A stretch of 64,000 bases of DNA from Simmondsia chinensis (lineage: Eukaryota > Streptophyta > Magnoliopsida > Caryophyllales > Simmondsiaceae). The position numbers were made by a program, and so were the translations under genes. Under the pieces are notes generated by a model. The model ran no database searches and was not told where the DNA came from. It worked only from the letters and a program-made list of their open reading frames with translations. The DNA lies in the NCBI GenBank assembly GCA_018398585.1, contig JAGTTD010000001.1, positions 26,791,438-26,855,437 of the forward strand. Reading direction: 5' to 3'. Each line of letters opens with the position of its first letter. The first letter of the stretch is position 1. Shown here piece after piece: positions 10,856 to 21,162 of this stretch.

Positions 10856-11372
10856 TGTTACGATTCCCATGATTGGGGGATGTGTGACGATCTGTTGCTG
10901 TGCTGCTGCTGCTAGCTGCTGTTGGGTTGTTTGGGCTTAAGAAAATGTAATAATGGGTAGCTTAGTTGTTGTTAGTTGAAGTTTTCATAAGCTGCAATAA
11001 GCCATCTGCGTGTAACCTGCAGTAACATGTGCTGGTGGGGTTGTTAACTGGCTGTTAGTTGGCTTTGGAGCCAAATATGGATTTAATTCTTAGTTAAGCT
11101 TAGTTCTAGATATTTCTAGATAATTCCTAGCTTGAGTTAGTTAGTCTTTGGGGTGGCTAGATGCAATATATTAGGCTCATGTCATGTAAGTAGTATAAAT
11201 AAGGGAGTATTAGCTTGTAATTCAGAACTTTGATGAATGAATTAATATCTTTGATATCCCCTCTACTTTCTCATCCCTTTCCCTTCTTTCTCTCATCTAA
11301 ACTCTATATTCTTTCTCATCTCATATTTTCTTTATCCTAGCTTACGTTTGTGAATTAACCACAAACGTAACA
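10856..11372 (+). repeat. A 5' LTR
   Basis: 517 bp, TGTTACGATT to CGTAACA. A TATA box (TAGTATAAATAAGG) is at 11191-11204. The pyrimidine tract 11256-11340 contains TCTCATCT copies. It differs from the 3' LTR by about 15 substitutions by eye, plus one 38-bp block present only here (within 11291-11335). Confidence 0.9.
11191..11204 (+). promoter_or_regulatory. TATA box in A 5' LTR
   Basis: TAGTATAAATAAGG, repeated in the 3' LTR near 15179-15192. Its place about 60 bases before the pyrimidine tract puts that tract in the transcribed R/U5 part. Confidence 0.6.
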
Positions 11373-11387
11373 ATTGGTATAAGAGCC
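11373..11387 (+). other. A primer-binding site (tRNA-iMet type)
   Basis: ATTGGTATAAGAGCC directly follows the LTR end. It has one change from the usual TGGTATCAGAGC. Confidence 0.8.
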
Positions 11388-12560
11388 TTGATTTGGCTTC
11401 CGAATCAAGCTCATATCCAAAAAAAACAAAAATTATAAAATCTGATTAATTGTGTTGCAATTAATCAACAAAAGAAGGTTTAATATTGATTTAATTCAGA
11501 TTCGGTGATCAGAACTAAAATCTGAATTTTTTGAAGATTTTTTGGCCGTTACTGCATTTGTGTGCTGCAAGGCCTGGTAGTTGCTTCGGTTGGGGATTTA
11601 AGTGATCAAATTGCATTGAAGAAGGTTTATTTGATCAGAATTTGTTGAGTATATTCAACATTAAGCTGATTCAGATTGAAATTCAGAAGAATCGATCAAG
11701 CAATTTGCTGCAGAAGTTGAGTGCTGAAGCAAGTTTGTGCTGCTGAGGTTGATGCTGTTCTTGATCAACCGATCATTTGATTTGTTGCGTAGAAGTTACA
11801 AGTGAGTTGATTGATCCACATTGCACGTGATCATCATCAAAAGATCAGAAAACAAGCTGAATTGAGGTTTAAACAGATTCTACAACTCAGAATTTGAACT
11901 TGAGGTAACTGTTCTGAACAGCAAGTTCAAATTCGATTCAAATTTACTTTTCTTGCTAAATTGTGATGAAATTGTGTTGATAAGCGTGGTAGTGGTGAGA
12001 ATTTGTCAGATTCTGCATTGATTCTTAAGAATTTTATGTTATTAAGTCGAGATTGGTGTAGGCAAATATTCTGACAGCGAAGGCGAAAAATATGACAGTG
12101 GAAAGGAGAAACAAAAATTGTTGAAATCGGATTTCGTTTGTGAAGTTCGCTTTAGGTATTGTGTTGAGTACTTAATTGCGAGCTTGAGTCGAGCTTAAGT
12201 CAGAAGTTTAAGTCGAATTACTCAACTAACAGTGCGGTTATGGTTTGTTCGAAGTTTCCTCTGTTCGAAGTTCGTCAGTTAGGGTTGGAATATACAATCT
12301 GATCTGGAAATTTCAGAAAATTGTCGATCTTAACCATTTGTGCTGCTGTTAATTCGAAAATCATTCAATTCAATTCTCTGATTGATCAACTCGAGAAATC
12401 TAATGTTGAATGGATACAACAAATGAACCAACAAAACAACGTGTAGGTTGAACAGCAAGCTCAGCCGATTGTAATGGAGAGATTTGATCAGGTCATTTTT
12501 AAATCATAAGAATTGGTGGATAGAATTAACAAGTGCTGGGATCAGCAAAAGGAGTAACTT
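11388..12560 (+). other. A leader, no intact frame
   Basis: About 1.2 kb between PBS and the first long frame. It is AT-rich with many stops. From about 12380 a broken frame (QQMNQQNNV, QQAQPIV) suggests the degraded start of a gag-like protein rich in glutamine. Confidence 0.45.
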
Positions 12561-12563
12561 GAA

Positions 12564-13757
12564 GTGAAATTAGCTGAGATTCAAGATCAATGTCGAAGGC
12601 CAAACTCTTCTGCAGTAGCTGAAGTGCACAGTGTGGGGCCACTTAATGTAGTTGAAGAAGAATTGGTTCAAGGTAATGCCGTAATTGATGAACACGAGTT
12701 GTATGAACTTGAGGCTGAACGAGATGATCTTTATGAAGACTCTGTGCTAGAGTTAGAGTATGTTGAAGAGTATGAGCCACAGTATGACATGCTTCGGGAA
12801 TGGGAATACGATTTTCATGTCATGCGAATGATAAAGAACGCAAAGAGTAAAGTGAAGAAGAATCATCTTAACGTCGCATGGAAAGAATTTTGGGAAACAA
12901 AGAAGATTACAAAGAAGAAGTTGAAGAGTAAGGTGATGTCTCAGCCTGAGAGGTTTGTTGGGCAACAAGTACTAACTCAAGAGGCTGCTTTTACTGATGT
13001 ATATGCTGGTACACAAGCTTCAGATATGTATGATGGTGTACAAGGGTTGGTTGCTGCATACTCTGTGATTCCAACCAAAATAATTATTGCCACTGCTGAG
13101 ATTTCATTGCAAACATCTCCAAACCTGTTAAGTATTATCCCATGGCAAGCTTATATGCAGAATGGAAGCACTTTCTCTGTTGAGCAATGTAATTCTGTAA
13201 GAAGGTCAATTGTTGCTGCATCAGTGTCATCAAATACAGAGCAGGGTGTGTCTAAGTTCACTTTTGGGGATGATGGAGTATTAACTTGGGACCAGAACAA
13301 CATCATATTGGAGATTGAGCAAGGTCTCTTGTGTTGGGTGAGAGATTACGAGTGTATAGTGGCTGAAATGTACTATCGGCATGCCGATCGGCAAGTTCGG
13401 CATGATTTATTTCTTCATTTGAGTAGAGTTGTGACTTATCCAAGCACAAGTTCTTATAATAAGTTACCCCCTGATCTGGGAGAAGTCTCTCAAGACTATA
13501 TGAAGCTAAGAGGAGTCAATTTTTTGTTGAAAAATTTGAGCATTGATGGCTGTTGTGCTATACTTCGGCAGAATACTACATCAGGTGGGAGAAGCAACAT
13601 ATACCGCAGCTGTCGAGTTATGTGTGGATCAGCCTATACTCCTGAATTATGCATAGCTGTTCTGAGGCTACATTGGCTCCTTATGTTAGTGTACTTGGTG
13701 TTCATACTTGAATTCATTGATAAGAAAGCAAAGCTTAATCAGTTGAGGCAAATTTAG
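12564..13757 (+). CDS. A internal ORF, unknown protein (397 aa)
   Basis: The longest open frame in the window. It opens in a non-ATG context (GTG), so the true start is unknown and it may be the surviving part of a longer degraded frame. Residues 25-80 are strongly acidic (ELYELEAERDD, EDSVLELEYVEEYEP), 95-130 strongly basic (KKITKKKLKSK). No retroviral zinc knuckle or enzyme motif is visible. Near residue 270 it has YYRHADRQVRHD, a motif repeated in the third ORF of this element. The end (LVYLVFILEFIDKKAKLNQL) resembles a block in element B at about 24190. I do not recognise the family; a gag-like or accessory role is only a guess. Confidence 0.5.
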   Translation: MKLAEIQDQCRRPNSSAVAEVHSVGPLNVVEEELVQGNAVIDEHELYELEAERDDLYEDSVLELEYVEEYEPQYDMLREWEYDFHVMRMIKNAKSKVKKNHLNVAWKEFWETKKITKKKLKSKVMSQPERFVGQQVLTQEAAFTDVYAGTQASDMYDGVQGLVAAYSVIPTKIIIATAEISLQTSPNLLSIIPWQAYMQNGSTFSVEQCNSVRRSIVAASVSSNTEQGVSKFTFGDDGVLTWDQNNIILEIEQGLLCWVRDYECIVAEMYYRHADRQVRHDLFLHLSRVVTYPSTSSYNKLPPDLGEVSQDYMKLRGVNFLLKNLSIDGCCAILRQNTTSGGRSNIYRSCRVMCGSAYTPELCIAVLRLHWLLMLVYLVFILEFIDKKAKLNQLRQI

Positions 13758-13769
13758 TGGCTTGAAGTT

Positions 13770-14282
13770 GTGAGCTGCAGAATAAATGTTGTCAATGGGG
13801 TTGCTTTGAGAATTCAAGTGAAGACCTTGTGTCCTTGGAATTTAGATGTAACTCATGAGTTCTTAACTTGGTGGAGCATAGTATCAGATTTTAGATCCAA
13901 AGTTACAAGTGCTCAATTGATCAAGTTAGGACAGCAAGAATGCAAGGAAGCTGCAGAAAATTCTTGGAGATTTTCTTCACTGTCAGTAGGGAATAAGTTG
14001 ATCAGGTTGAGTTTGGTTGGTGCTATTATGCCTTTTAGAAGGTGTAATAACTGGTTCATTTCAAGTAGCTTCCACATGAACATACACCGAGCTACAATAT
14101 GTTGTCATGGACTGCATCAGGTTGGTTTTGCTGAGCTTCTGGATTCTGCAGCAGCTTGGGTGAAATTGGGAAGCAATCAAGGATTTGTTGAGCATGTCAT
14201 GAGTGGGTTCAGTATGTGGGTGTGTGAGCTGAATAAGTTGGAAGTTATTGTTGCAGGACACGATAATTCAGCAAGGAATTAA
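13770..14282 (+). pseudogene. A internal ORF 2, unknown (170 aa)
   Basis: In the same frame as the preceding ORF, after one stop at 13755-13757, so the two are probably one broken reading frame. No known domain seen. It has scattered W, C and H residues (NSWRFSSLSVGNKLIRLSLV) but no regular metal-binding pattern. Confidence 0.4.
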
Positions 14283-14291
14283 GTTCCAGTA

Positions 14292-14831
14292 GTGAATAAG
14301 CACTTTCGGCATGCCGATCGGCAAGTTCGGAATGAAATAATTCTATTTTTGGAGCTGTTCGACTGCATCTGGGAATGTTTACAAGCAAAATTTAATGATT
14401 GGTTTTCTTGGTTTGTGTTTGGAAGGCCTCCGGAGTTGTTAAAGGTCTTCACATGCAGTTTGATTACATATAACATCTGTCAGGCAGTATTCTATAAGCA
14501 TAAGTTCAGTAGTGCTGCTGCGTTGTGTGATTCTCTACAACACGTTAATGCCTTGGGTTGTATTAGTTGCATCAAGTTGAGCCGTGGGCTGGTTGTTGAG
14601 GGTTGTTTGGTTCGGTTTGATCTGTGTAAACCACCAGAAAATCCACACAAATTCCTGAAGCAGGGCAAGCAATTCCCCATCACTTCAGATGCTCATCACT
14701 CCCGTTGCTACTGCATTTTGGCTGCAGTTCTACATCCAAGTTTGCTTAGTGTTTTGCTCATGTTTCCTATGGTGGCGTTTGTTCTTCAAGCTTCAACCTT
14801 CCTTTTGATTTTTGGGGACAAGAATCTTTAA
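14292..14831 (+). pseudogene. A internal ORF 3 with relic of pol end
   Basis: Begins with HFRHADRQVRNE, repeating the motif in the first ORF, and carries FGRPPELL in a central block. It ends GDKNL just before the PPT, which matches the last residues of pol in G1 (LEDKNVF) and G2 (DKNLFF). It therefore looks like displaced sequence joined to the pol terminus of a chromovirus parent. No enzyme motif is present. Confidence 0.45.
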
Positions 14832-14843
14832 AGGGGGGAGTAT

Positions 14844-15322
14844 TGTTACGATTCCCATGATTGGGGGCTGTGTGACGATCTGTTGCTGTGCTGCTGCTGC
14901 TAGCTGTTGTTGGGTTGTTTGGGCTTAAGAAAATGTAATAATGGGTAGCTTAGTTGTTGTTAGTTGAAGTTGTCATAAGCTGCAATAAGCCATCTACGTG
15001 TAACCTGCAGTAACATGTGCTGGTGGGGTTGTTAACTGGCTATTAGTTGGCTTTGGCACCAAATATGGATTTAATTGTTAGTTAAGCTTAGTTCTAGATA
15101 TTTCTAGATAATTCCTAGCTTGAGTTAGTTAGTCTTTGGGGTGGCTAGATGCAATGTATTAGGCTCATGTCATGTAAGTAGTATAAATAAGGGAGTATTA
15201 GCTTGTAATTCAGAACTTTGATGAATGAATTGATATCCTTGACATCCCCTCTACTTTCTCATCCCTTTTCCTTCTTTCTCTTTATCCTAGCTTACATTTG
15301 TGAACTAACCACAAACGTAACA
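14844..15322 (+). repeat. A 3' LTR
   Basis: 479 bp, same ends as the 5' LTR. It lacks a 38-bp part of the pyrimidine tract, a deletion flanked by short CTTTCTCT-like repeats. Its TATA box is near 15179. Confidence 0.9.
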
Positions 15323-15430
15323 CAAGTCTAACTTGTTTATCTAGGCTAAGTAATTTGGTCCAATAGTTCATTATGCATTAGTAATCAAGTGAAGTTCACC
15401 AGCCGTATCCAATTCAAAATACTGTAAATG
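15323..15430 (-). pseudogene. C1 copia gag start
   Basis: On the minus strand this aligns with the start of gag in C2 (34095) and C3 (42045): GAACTTCAC, then AATTACTTAGCC and AACAAGTTAGACTTG. The start codon position reads TTG in place of ATG. It continues at 10850 on the other side of element A. Confidence 0.7.
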
Positions 15431-17215
15431 TAAACATTTGTGTAACTGTCTAACAAGATTCATGTATAATGCAATGATATATATTCTTTCAATTTAGCAT
15501 ACACAATAAGTCGGATATCTACCAAACTGTACTATCATGCGTACAATGATGACCCAAACACACCACTCCTTACTCCCTGGCAGCAGGGTTGCACGAAGCC
15601 AGTTCTGGTGAGACCTATTCTCAATTAACATGTTTTATTGTAACTCGTACTAAACATGATTAACTCACCACTTTACCCTAGTCTCTAACATAACACAACC
15701 GAGCTCCTCGGGGAGGCTAATGCATCACGCTAGTCAAGTGTAAACCATTACCTAAACCTCCATAAAAATACACGTAATACTCTATGGTAGCGTGGTCGCA
15801 TCGCTTCTTTGCACTTTGGGTTATCCCAGTAGAAGTCTAACCCTGTAATCTACAAACTGACATCCTCCGCACGGAGGTCAATCTCTCTACTATACTGCTA
15901 TACCGATAATGGAGGCTGTAAGGTTACAACACTTGAAACCGCTTTCACTTGATTTTTAAAAACTAGTGGTTTTTAATTAACTTGCATTTACAACTGGATT
16001 ACCACAGAATCCCCTTTAAAATGTCATTTTAAAATTAACTAAAATTAATTAATTAATTTATTCAAAATATTATCATTTTAAAGCATGGATTATCTCATAA
16101 TCTTACTTTAGAATCTCATTCTAAATTCAATCAATGAAGTTAATTAATTAATTTTAATTAAAATAATGCCAACATCAAATTTAGATTATCATAATATCTC
16201 CCTTTTAGAATCCCACTCCAAAATTAAATCAATTAATGGAAATTAATTTTTTATTAAAACAATACCATAAATTTAGGTTATCTCATAATCTATTTTTTTT
16301 AGAATCCAATTCTAAAATTAAATTAATTAATAAAAATTAATTTCTTGTAAAATCAGTGACCTCTTAAAATTTAGACTATCACATTGTCTTCTTTAGAATC
16401 TCATTCTAAAAGTTAAATGAGCTTAGAATATCCAATAGTCTAGTTTAGAATCTTATTCAAAAATTTAATTAATAAAATTTGACTTTTATTTTTAAAATAA
16501 AGTTAACTTAGACTATCTTAAGTCTGTTTCATAATCTTATTCTAAAATAATTTAAAATAACACTGATTCACAACTTAGATTATCTCATAATCTAATTTTA
16601 GAATCTCATTCAAAATAAATTAGTTAATAAAATAATTAATTTATAATTATTATGTAAATCAGTACTGATGTCAACACGTCCCTAAAATTAAATACATAAA
16701 ATAAATTTTTTTACTGATGTTCACACTGACGTCATCAGGAACAAATATTTAATTTTAAAATTAATTTAATCTAATCTCATTATATCAATATTATCTGATT
16801 TCCCAAAATTAATTGAATCTAATCTCATTAGAATTGAATCTAATCACATTAGATCTATTTTATCCGATTTTGCAAATCATATCAAAACATGCATAACCTC
16901 ATCATACAAATAACATAATTGCAAGTTTATAAATTGATATATCCAAATTAACGGTTAATTCATTAACGACTTAAAAAATTTAAACCGTTACTTTAAACAA
17001 CCTAGTTAACTATTAACTCTTTTAACGATTTAACAATTTAAATCGATACAGTAAAAGAAACAATCTAACTAGCAATTAATGCTTTAATGATCAATTTAAA
17101 TCACTACTTTAAACAAACTTTCCTTCATAATAAAATCTCTACTTTTTTAAATCGCAGATCTATTTATTTCAATCTTATTATACCTACTCATGTATATTAT
17201 GAATGTAATCAGAGA
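15431..17215 (-). other. C1 copia untranslated leader
   Basis: About 1.8 kb without coding potential. It contains the conserved leader block near 15540-15960 (CCCCGCTA-like and GGAGGCTAATG blocks seen on the plus strand as CTCCTCGGGGAGG), the hairpin array at 16085-16615, and AT-rich spacer to the PBS cluster. Confidence 0.7.
16085..16615 (-). repeat. C1 leader twin-hairpin array, ~7 units
   Basis: Minus-strand counterpart of the arrays in C2, C3 and C4. Units lie at about 16085-16124, 16180-16226, 16275-16316, 16370-16410, 16425-16460, 16510-16546 and 16576-16615. On the element strand each has a TTTAGAAT GAG ATTCTAAA-type hairpin followed by an AGATTAT GAG ATAATCT-type hairpin. Several units are degraded. 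Confidence 0.8.
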
Positions 17216-17217
17216 CT

Positions 17218-17460
17218 AGCTCTGATACTAATTGTTGGGACACTATAACATTTGTTGGAAAAATAAACTCTGATACCGATCGTTAGGTTCACAATTGTTC
17301 AACTGTGGTCACAACAAGAGGTACCTATTAGAGCACTTAAAGTAGGAGACTCTTCTCTCTACCTAAACCCCCGGTCGAAGAGTCACCCTTCATGACACCT
17401 CACGTGCGAGAGTTCCCCGGTATAGATTTATCTTTATAAACCCTTTGCCCTAATACCAGT
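17218..17460 (-). other. C1 cluster of three PBS-like sites
   Basis: On the element strand ACTGGTATTAGGG follows the LTR end at 17460. Two more copies, near 17280-17268 (CGGTATCAGAG) and 17233-17218 (AGTATCAGAGC), lie about 180 and 230 bases further in. C3 and C4 show the same spacing. Only the first is adjacent to an LTR. Confidence 0.7.
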
Positions 17461-19476
17461 TGTTGGGACGAATTTCAAAAATTCTACATAATTTTATAAA
17501 GTTTACGCAGCGCAAGGGGTTTAGAATTCATAATTCTAAATCTATGGTTGATTTAAAATTCTTAAGTTTAAGTATATAGATTTAAATTCATAATTTAAAT
17601 CTATAGATCAAAATTCTTAATTTAGATCTACAGGCCTTTCACTCTAATACATTCAAAACAAGACATAAACTTAAACAGGCATAATAACGAACACTGTAAA
17701 CAAATAGAAAAGTGAAAACAAAAAGCGATGGAAAGAAAAACATACGTGGATTTGATCCAAAATAAGAAAACCAAGAAAATTGAGACCCCGGGATCTTCTA
17801 TGCAATGACCTCAAACTGCTCAGAGGGCGGGCTCCGAAAAATATTAACTAGGAAAGAAAAACTATAACAAAAATTTTTCTTTCCAATTAGAACTCCGAAA
17901 CAATTCCAAAAACCCAGAATAATTTATTTTAATTGAACGCCAAACCTCTGAAATAGGTACCTCAATTCATAGGAGTGCACTAGAGTGAAAACAAGCTAAT
18001 TTTTCGATGTGGGATTCGCAGTTAAAACATCAGAATGCAGCGTTTCAAATATTAAAACAATTAAAATGCCGCATTTCTATCTCATGTGCACGCGTTCTTT
18101 GGCCCTATCACCGCGTGCCGTGTGGTATGCGGTTATTGGTCCGTGCCTGATGGCACAGATCCTCATCTATTGTCGCCCGTTGCTTAGCTATTACTCGAGT
18201 ACACGGATTCCTCCTAGGATTTTTTGTGATTTTTCCTTTTTTTTTTCTTTGCTTTTATTTCCCACATATAAAAATTTATCTTATGAATTTTAATTTTTCA
18301 AAATTATATATATATATATATTTTATAATTTTTAACTTTTATTCATCTCATGAATAATGTTTGGCAAAACTAAATATACCTATCTCAACGATAAATAATT
18401 CATTTCATGAATTCTTTAATATTTTTTTGATTGCAATAAATACAGAGGCTTGCGTAGGGACTTCAGAGACAATTTAAATCTAGCTTCAAATGGGTTAAGT
18501 TAATCATCTCAAGAAATAATTTAATTACCATTTAATGAGACTTAATTTCACTAAATAAATCTCACTGCACTCTGGACTTAAACCATTTTTTCGATATCTC
18601 CCTAATAGACTGTATTGATGACAACAACCCCTCCACTAGATGTCCATGACAAAGGATAAATATAACCACTACCATTATCCTTTTCACAGTTTCTCCATTA
18701 GTTACCGACTTGCCCTTCACTGAATAATTCATTTATACTTGAACATATTCATAGTATAAATTCCAAATATCAAACACATGGAATGCATTGGCCAAAGTTT
18801 CCAAACTATTCAAATATTTGCAAATCAACTAAGGGGACATATGTATCTCATAAGAGACTGTAGATTCCTTATTGAATACCTGATCCTTGTCACACTTCAC
18901 GCCGCTACCCAGTGTACGTGGGAATTCAGTCATGCATTTGGACCTTATTTATAGTATACCAAAGTATCTAATGCTCCATGACAAGTCCTGAATACCCTAA
19001 GGACTTAGAGTCGTCATTCAAATAGTACGACGTGAATAATTCATCTCTAATAGTAGTCTAGAAATAAGTAACCCACATGGTCCAACTCAGTGTGCCAATT
19101 TTATTAAACACACCAACCCAACACTTTTGGATCTCCATCCACATGTCCAAGACAAGTTATCTAAACTGTCATGTTATAGTCTTAGCATACAAATAGTCCA
19201 AACTTTTCTTCAACTGCGAGCCTTTGAAACAACAATCTATACCATTTGTTACAAGTCTTTTTGTGGCTTAGTCTCATAAACCACTTAGAAAAAACATGTA
19301 AATTATAGTTTGAGGACTACACCCATCTCATGGATGTCTCTCAAAAGAAAATCACATGCAGTATAAATGCTCGCTTATACAAATTTAACTAGGAAACGAC
19401 TGAGACGTCAATTTTATTTACTAATTAAAATAATATATCCAGAATAAATCTGGATTTCAGGACACTGTACCTAACA
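17461..19476 (-). repeat. C1 copia 5' LTR
   Basis: 2016 bp. On the minus strand it starts TGTTAGGTACAGTGTCC at 19476 and ends TCCCAACA at 17461 beside the PBS. It aligns through its length with the other LTRs of this family. The flank at 19477 is the middle of element B's LTR. Confidence 0.85.
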
Positions 19477-19566
19477 GTTGAGTTCTTGATTGTTAGTTCT
19501 TGATTGTTAGAGCTTAACTTTGATGAATGAAATATCTTTAGATATTTTTCTCTCTCTCATCTAACT
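19477..19566 (+). repeat. B 5' LTR, first surviving part
   Basis: Aligns with 25504-25580 of the 3' LTR (GAATGAAATATCTTTAGAT, TTTTTCTCTCTCTCATCTAACT). It contains a short duplicated block (TTCTTGATTGTTAG twice) not present in the 3' LTR. It ends at the TSD TAACT of the solo LTR. Confidence 0.8.
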
Positions 19567-21065
19567 TGTTGGCCCTAAAGCCCATATTATTATAATTTTG
19601 ATGATGATAATCATTTAGTGAGTCATCGGATTTAAATTATTCCAATCTTGTTTTTAAGTGACTTATAAGAAAGCTAGGAACATCAAGATTAATCGTGGAT
19701 ACGAAGCTTTTCAAAAGATGATAACTCAAGAGGAAAAGAGATAAAAGCTGAAGAGAAGATTCATCCAAATTGAAGAGAATATTATCCGAGTCCGAGCATT
19801 CTAAAGTTATTTATTTTTATTGTATAGGACTTAGGATCGGGATATATCAATTGAGTCCAAGTCTCAATATTGATACGTGATGCTCTTAAAAAATGTTTTT
19901 GAAAAATATTTTAGAAAGTTGATATATCAAATTTTATTAGAAAAATATTCAAGTCAAAATTAAACCAATCTAGCTTATCAATTAAAATATTTTTTTTAAG
20001 GTTGTAACTTTAAAAAGTGTGATCAAATCAAATAAAGATAAAATTTTAATAGCTTGATTTATGGAACCAATCATTTTTATGATCAAAGTTAAGTGGGAAA
20101 TAAATTCAAAAAAATTGAACAAATACAGCAATTAATCAATCGATTTTTTAGCTTAGGGAATGTGATAAAAGTATCCCACCAATCGAGCAAATTGATCAAA
20201 ACGTGTAAATTCACCCGGGTAGGCTGAGTATCGACACACAGATGGTATGTGTCGACACACAAGCTTACAATAGCCACCAAGAGCTGCTGTGTGTTGACAC
20301 ATAGACTGAAAAAGCTCAAAACGGCTACTTTTGACTTAATTTCTTTCCAAAACCTTTTTCCAACTTTTTGAACATCTTATTGGTCCTCATTTTCCTATAA
20401 ATAAGGCTTGAATGCTTTGGTTGAAATTATCCAATACTCTCTAAGCATTCTTTGATAAAAAGTTCTCTTACATACTTGTTTGATAAAAAGTTCTCTTACG
20501 TACTTGTGCTTTAAAGGTTTGTTTTTAAGTTTTGCTTAAAACTTTTAATAGAGCATCTCTTGTTCTCTTACTGTTGATCTTTGAGCTTTATTGGCATACC
20601 CTTAGCTTTGGCTAAGCTTGGTCAGGTGTCAATTCACTCTTGAAAGAGTGAAGAATTTGAGTACTTTAATTCTTTCATTGCTTTATTCAAATTTGTTGCA
20701 TTGTAAAGGTTGGATCCTGAGACTATGGTTACAAAAGGATCGGTTGTAAGAAGTTGGTCTTGAGCCTACATACAAAAAGATCGATTGTAAAGGTTGGATC
20801 CTATGCCTGTTTTTAAAAAGGATCATCGAGCTTAGTTAAAGGCTCAAGTGACTAAGAGTGGTCACTTGAGAAGTGGACTAGCTTCCGAGTTGGAAGCGAA
20901 CCACTATAAAAATCTTTGTGCTTTCCTTTTATTTTTGTCTTTATCTTTTTCATTTGACATTTATTATTTAGCTTTTAAATAAATTTTTTGTTCATAAATT
21001 TAATTTTTCATTCATCACTAAAGAATCTAATTCACCCCCCTCTTAGGTTGCTATTTGGACCTTCA
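19567..21065 (+). repeat. Solo LTR of another family (1499 bp) with TSD
   Basis: Starts TGTTGGCCC, ends GGACCTTCA, and is flanked by the identical 5-bp duplication TAACT (19562-19566 and 21066-21070). It splits the B 5' LTR exactly, since 19566 continues at 21071 in the 3' LTR alignment. It contains TGTGTCGACACA-type palindromes at 20225-20305 and a near-identical short tandem (GTTCTCTTACATACTTG) at about 20461-20507. The C-rich end (ATTCACCCCCCTCTTAGG) resembles copia LTRs of the SIRE/Maximus kind; that assignment is tentative. Confidence 0.85.
20225..20305. repeat. TGTGTCGACACA palindrome cluster in solo LTR
   Basis: Three copies or near-copies: TATCGACACACA, TGTGTCGACACACA and TGTGTTGACACATA. 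The core is a perfect palindrome in the middle copy. Such elements are known from several plant copia LTRs; function unknown. Confidence 0.6.
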
Positions 21066-21070
21066 TAACT

Positions 21071-21162
21071 CTCTCTCTATTTCTCATCTCCCTTCACATC
21101 TCTTCTCATCTAAACTCTCATCTATCCTAGGTTATGATTTGAGATTGTTCTCGATCATAACT
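21071..21162 (+). repeat. B 5' LTR, second part
   Basis: Continues the pyrimidine tract (CTCTCTCTATTTCTCATCTC) and ends ATCATAACT, against CATAACA in the 3' LTR. The PBS-like ATTGGTGTCGGAGCC follows at 21163-21177 with two changes from consensus. Confidence 0.8.

Larger units (their letters stand above)
10856..15322 (+). mobile_element. A: non-autonomous gypsy-type LTR element, ends intact
   Basis: A 4467-bp element with 5' LTR 10856-11372, PBS at 11373, internal region, PPT AAAGGGGGGAG at about 14829-14840, and 3' LTR 14844-15322. TSD is CAGGT (10851-10855) against CAAGT (15323-15327), one mismatch. It sits inside the gag start of copia element C1, and removing it with one TSD copy brings the two copia halves into register with the copia copy at 42100. 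It encodes no protease, RT or integrase, so it must have moved with proteins from another element. Confidence 0.9.

Noticed and set aside
12753..12968. Minus-strand leucine/cysteine-rich frame
   Set aside because: Antisense shadow of the longest open frame in element A.
16000..16640. Regularly spaced repeats considered as a CRISPR array
   Set aside because: The repeats are degenerate, AT-rich and hairpin-forming within a plant copia leader; spacers are not unique and no cas gene is present.
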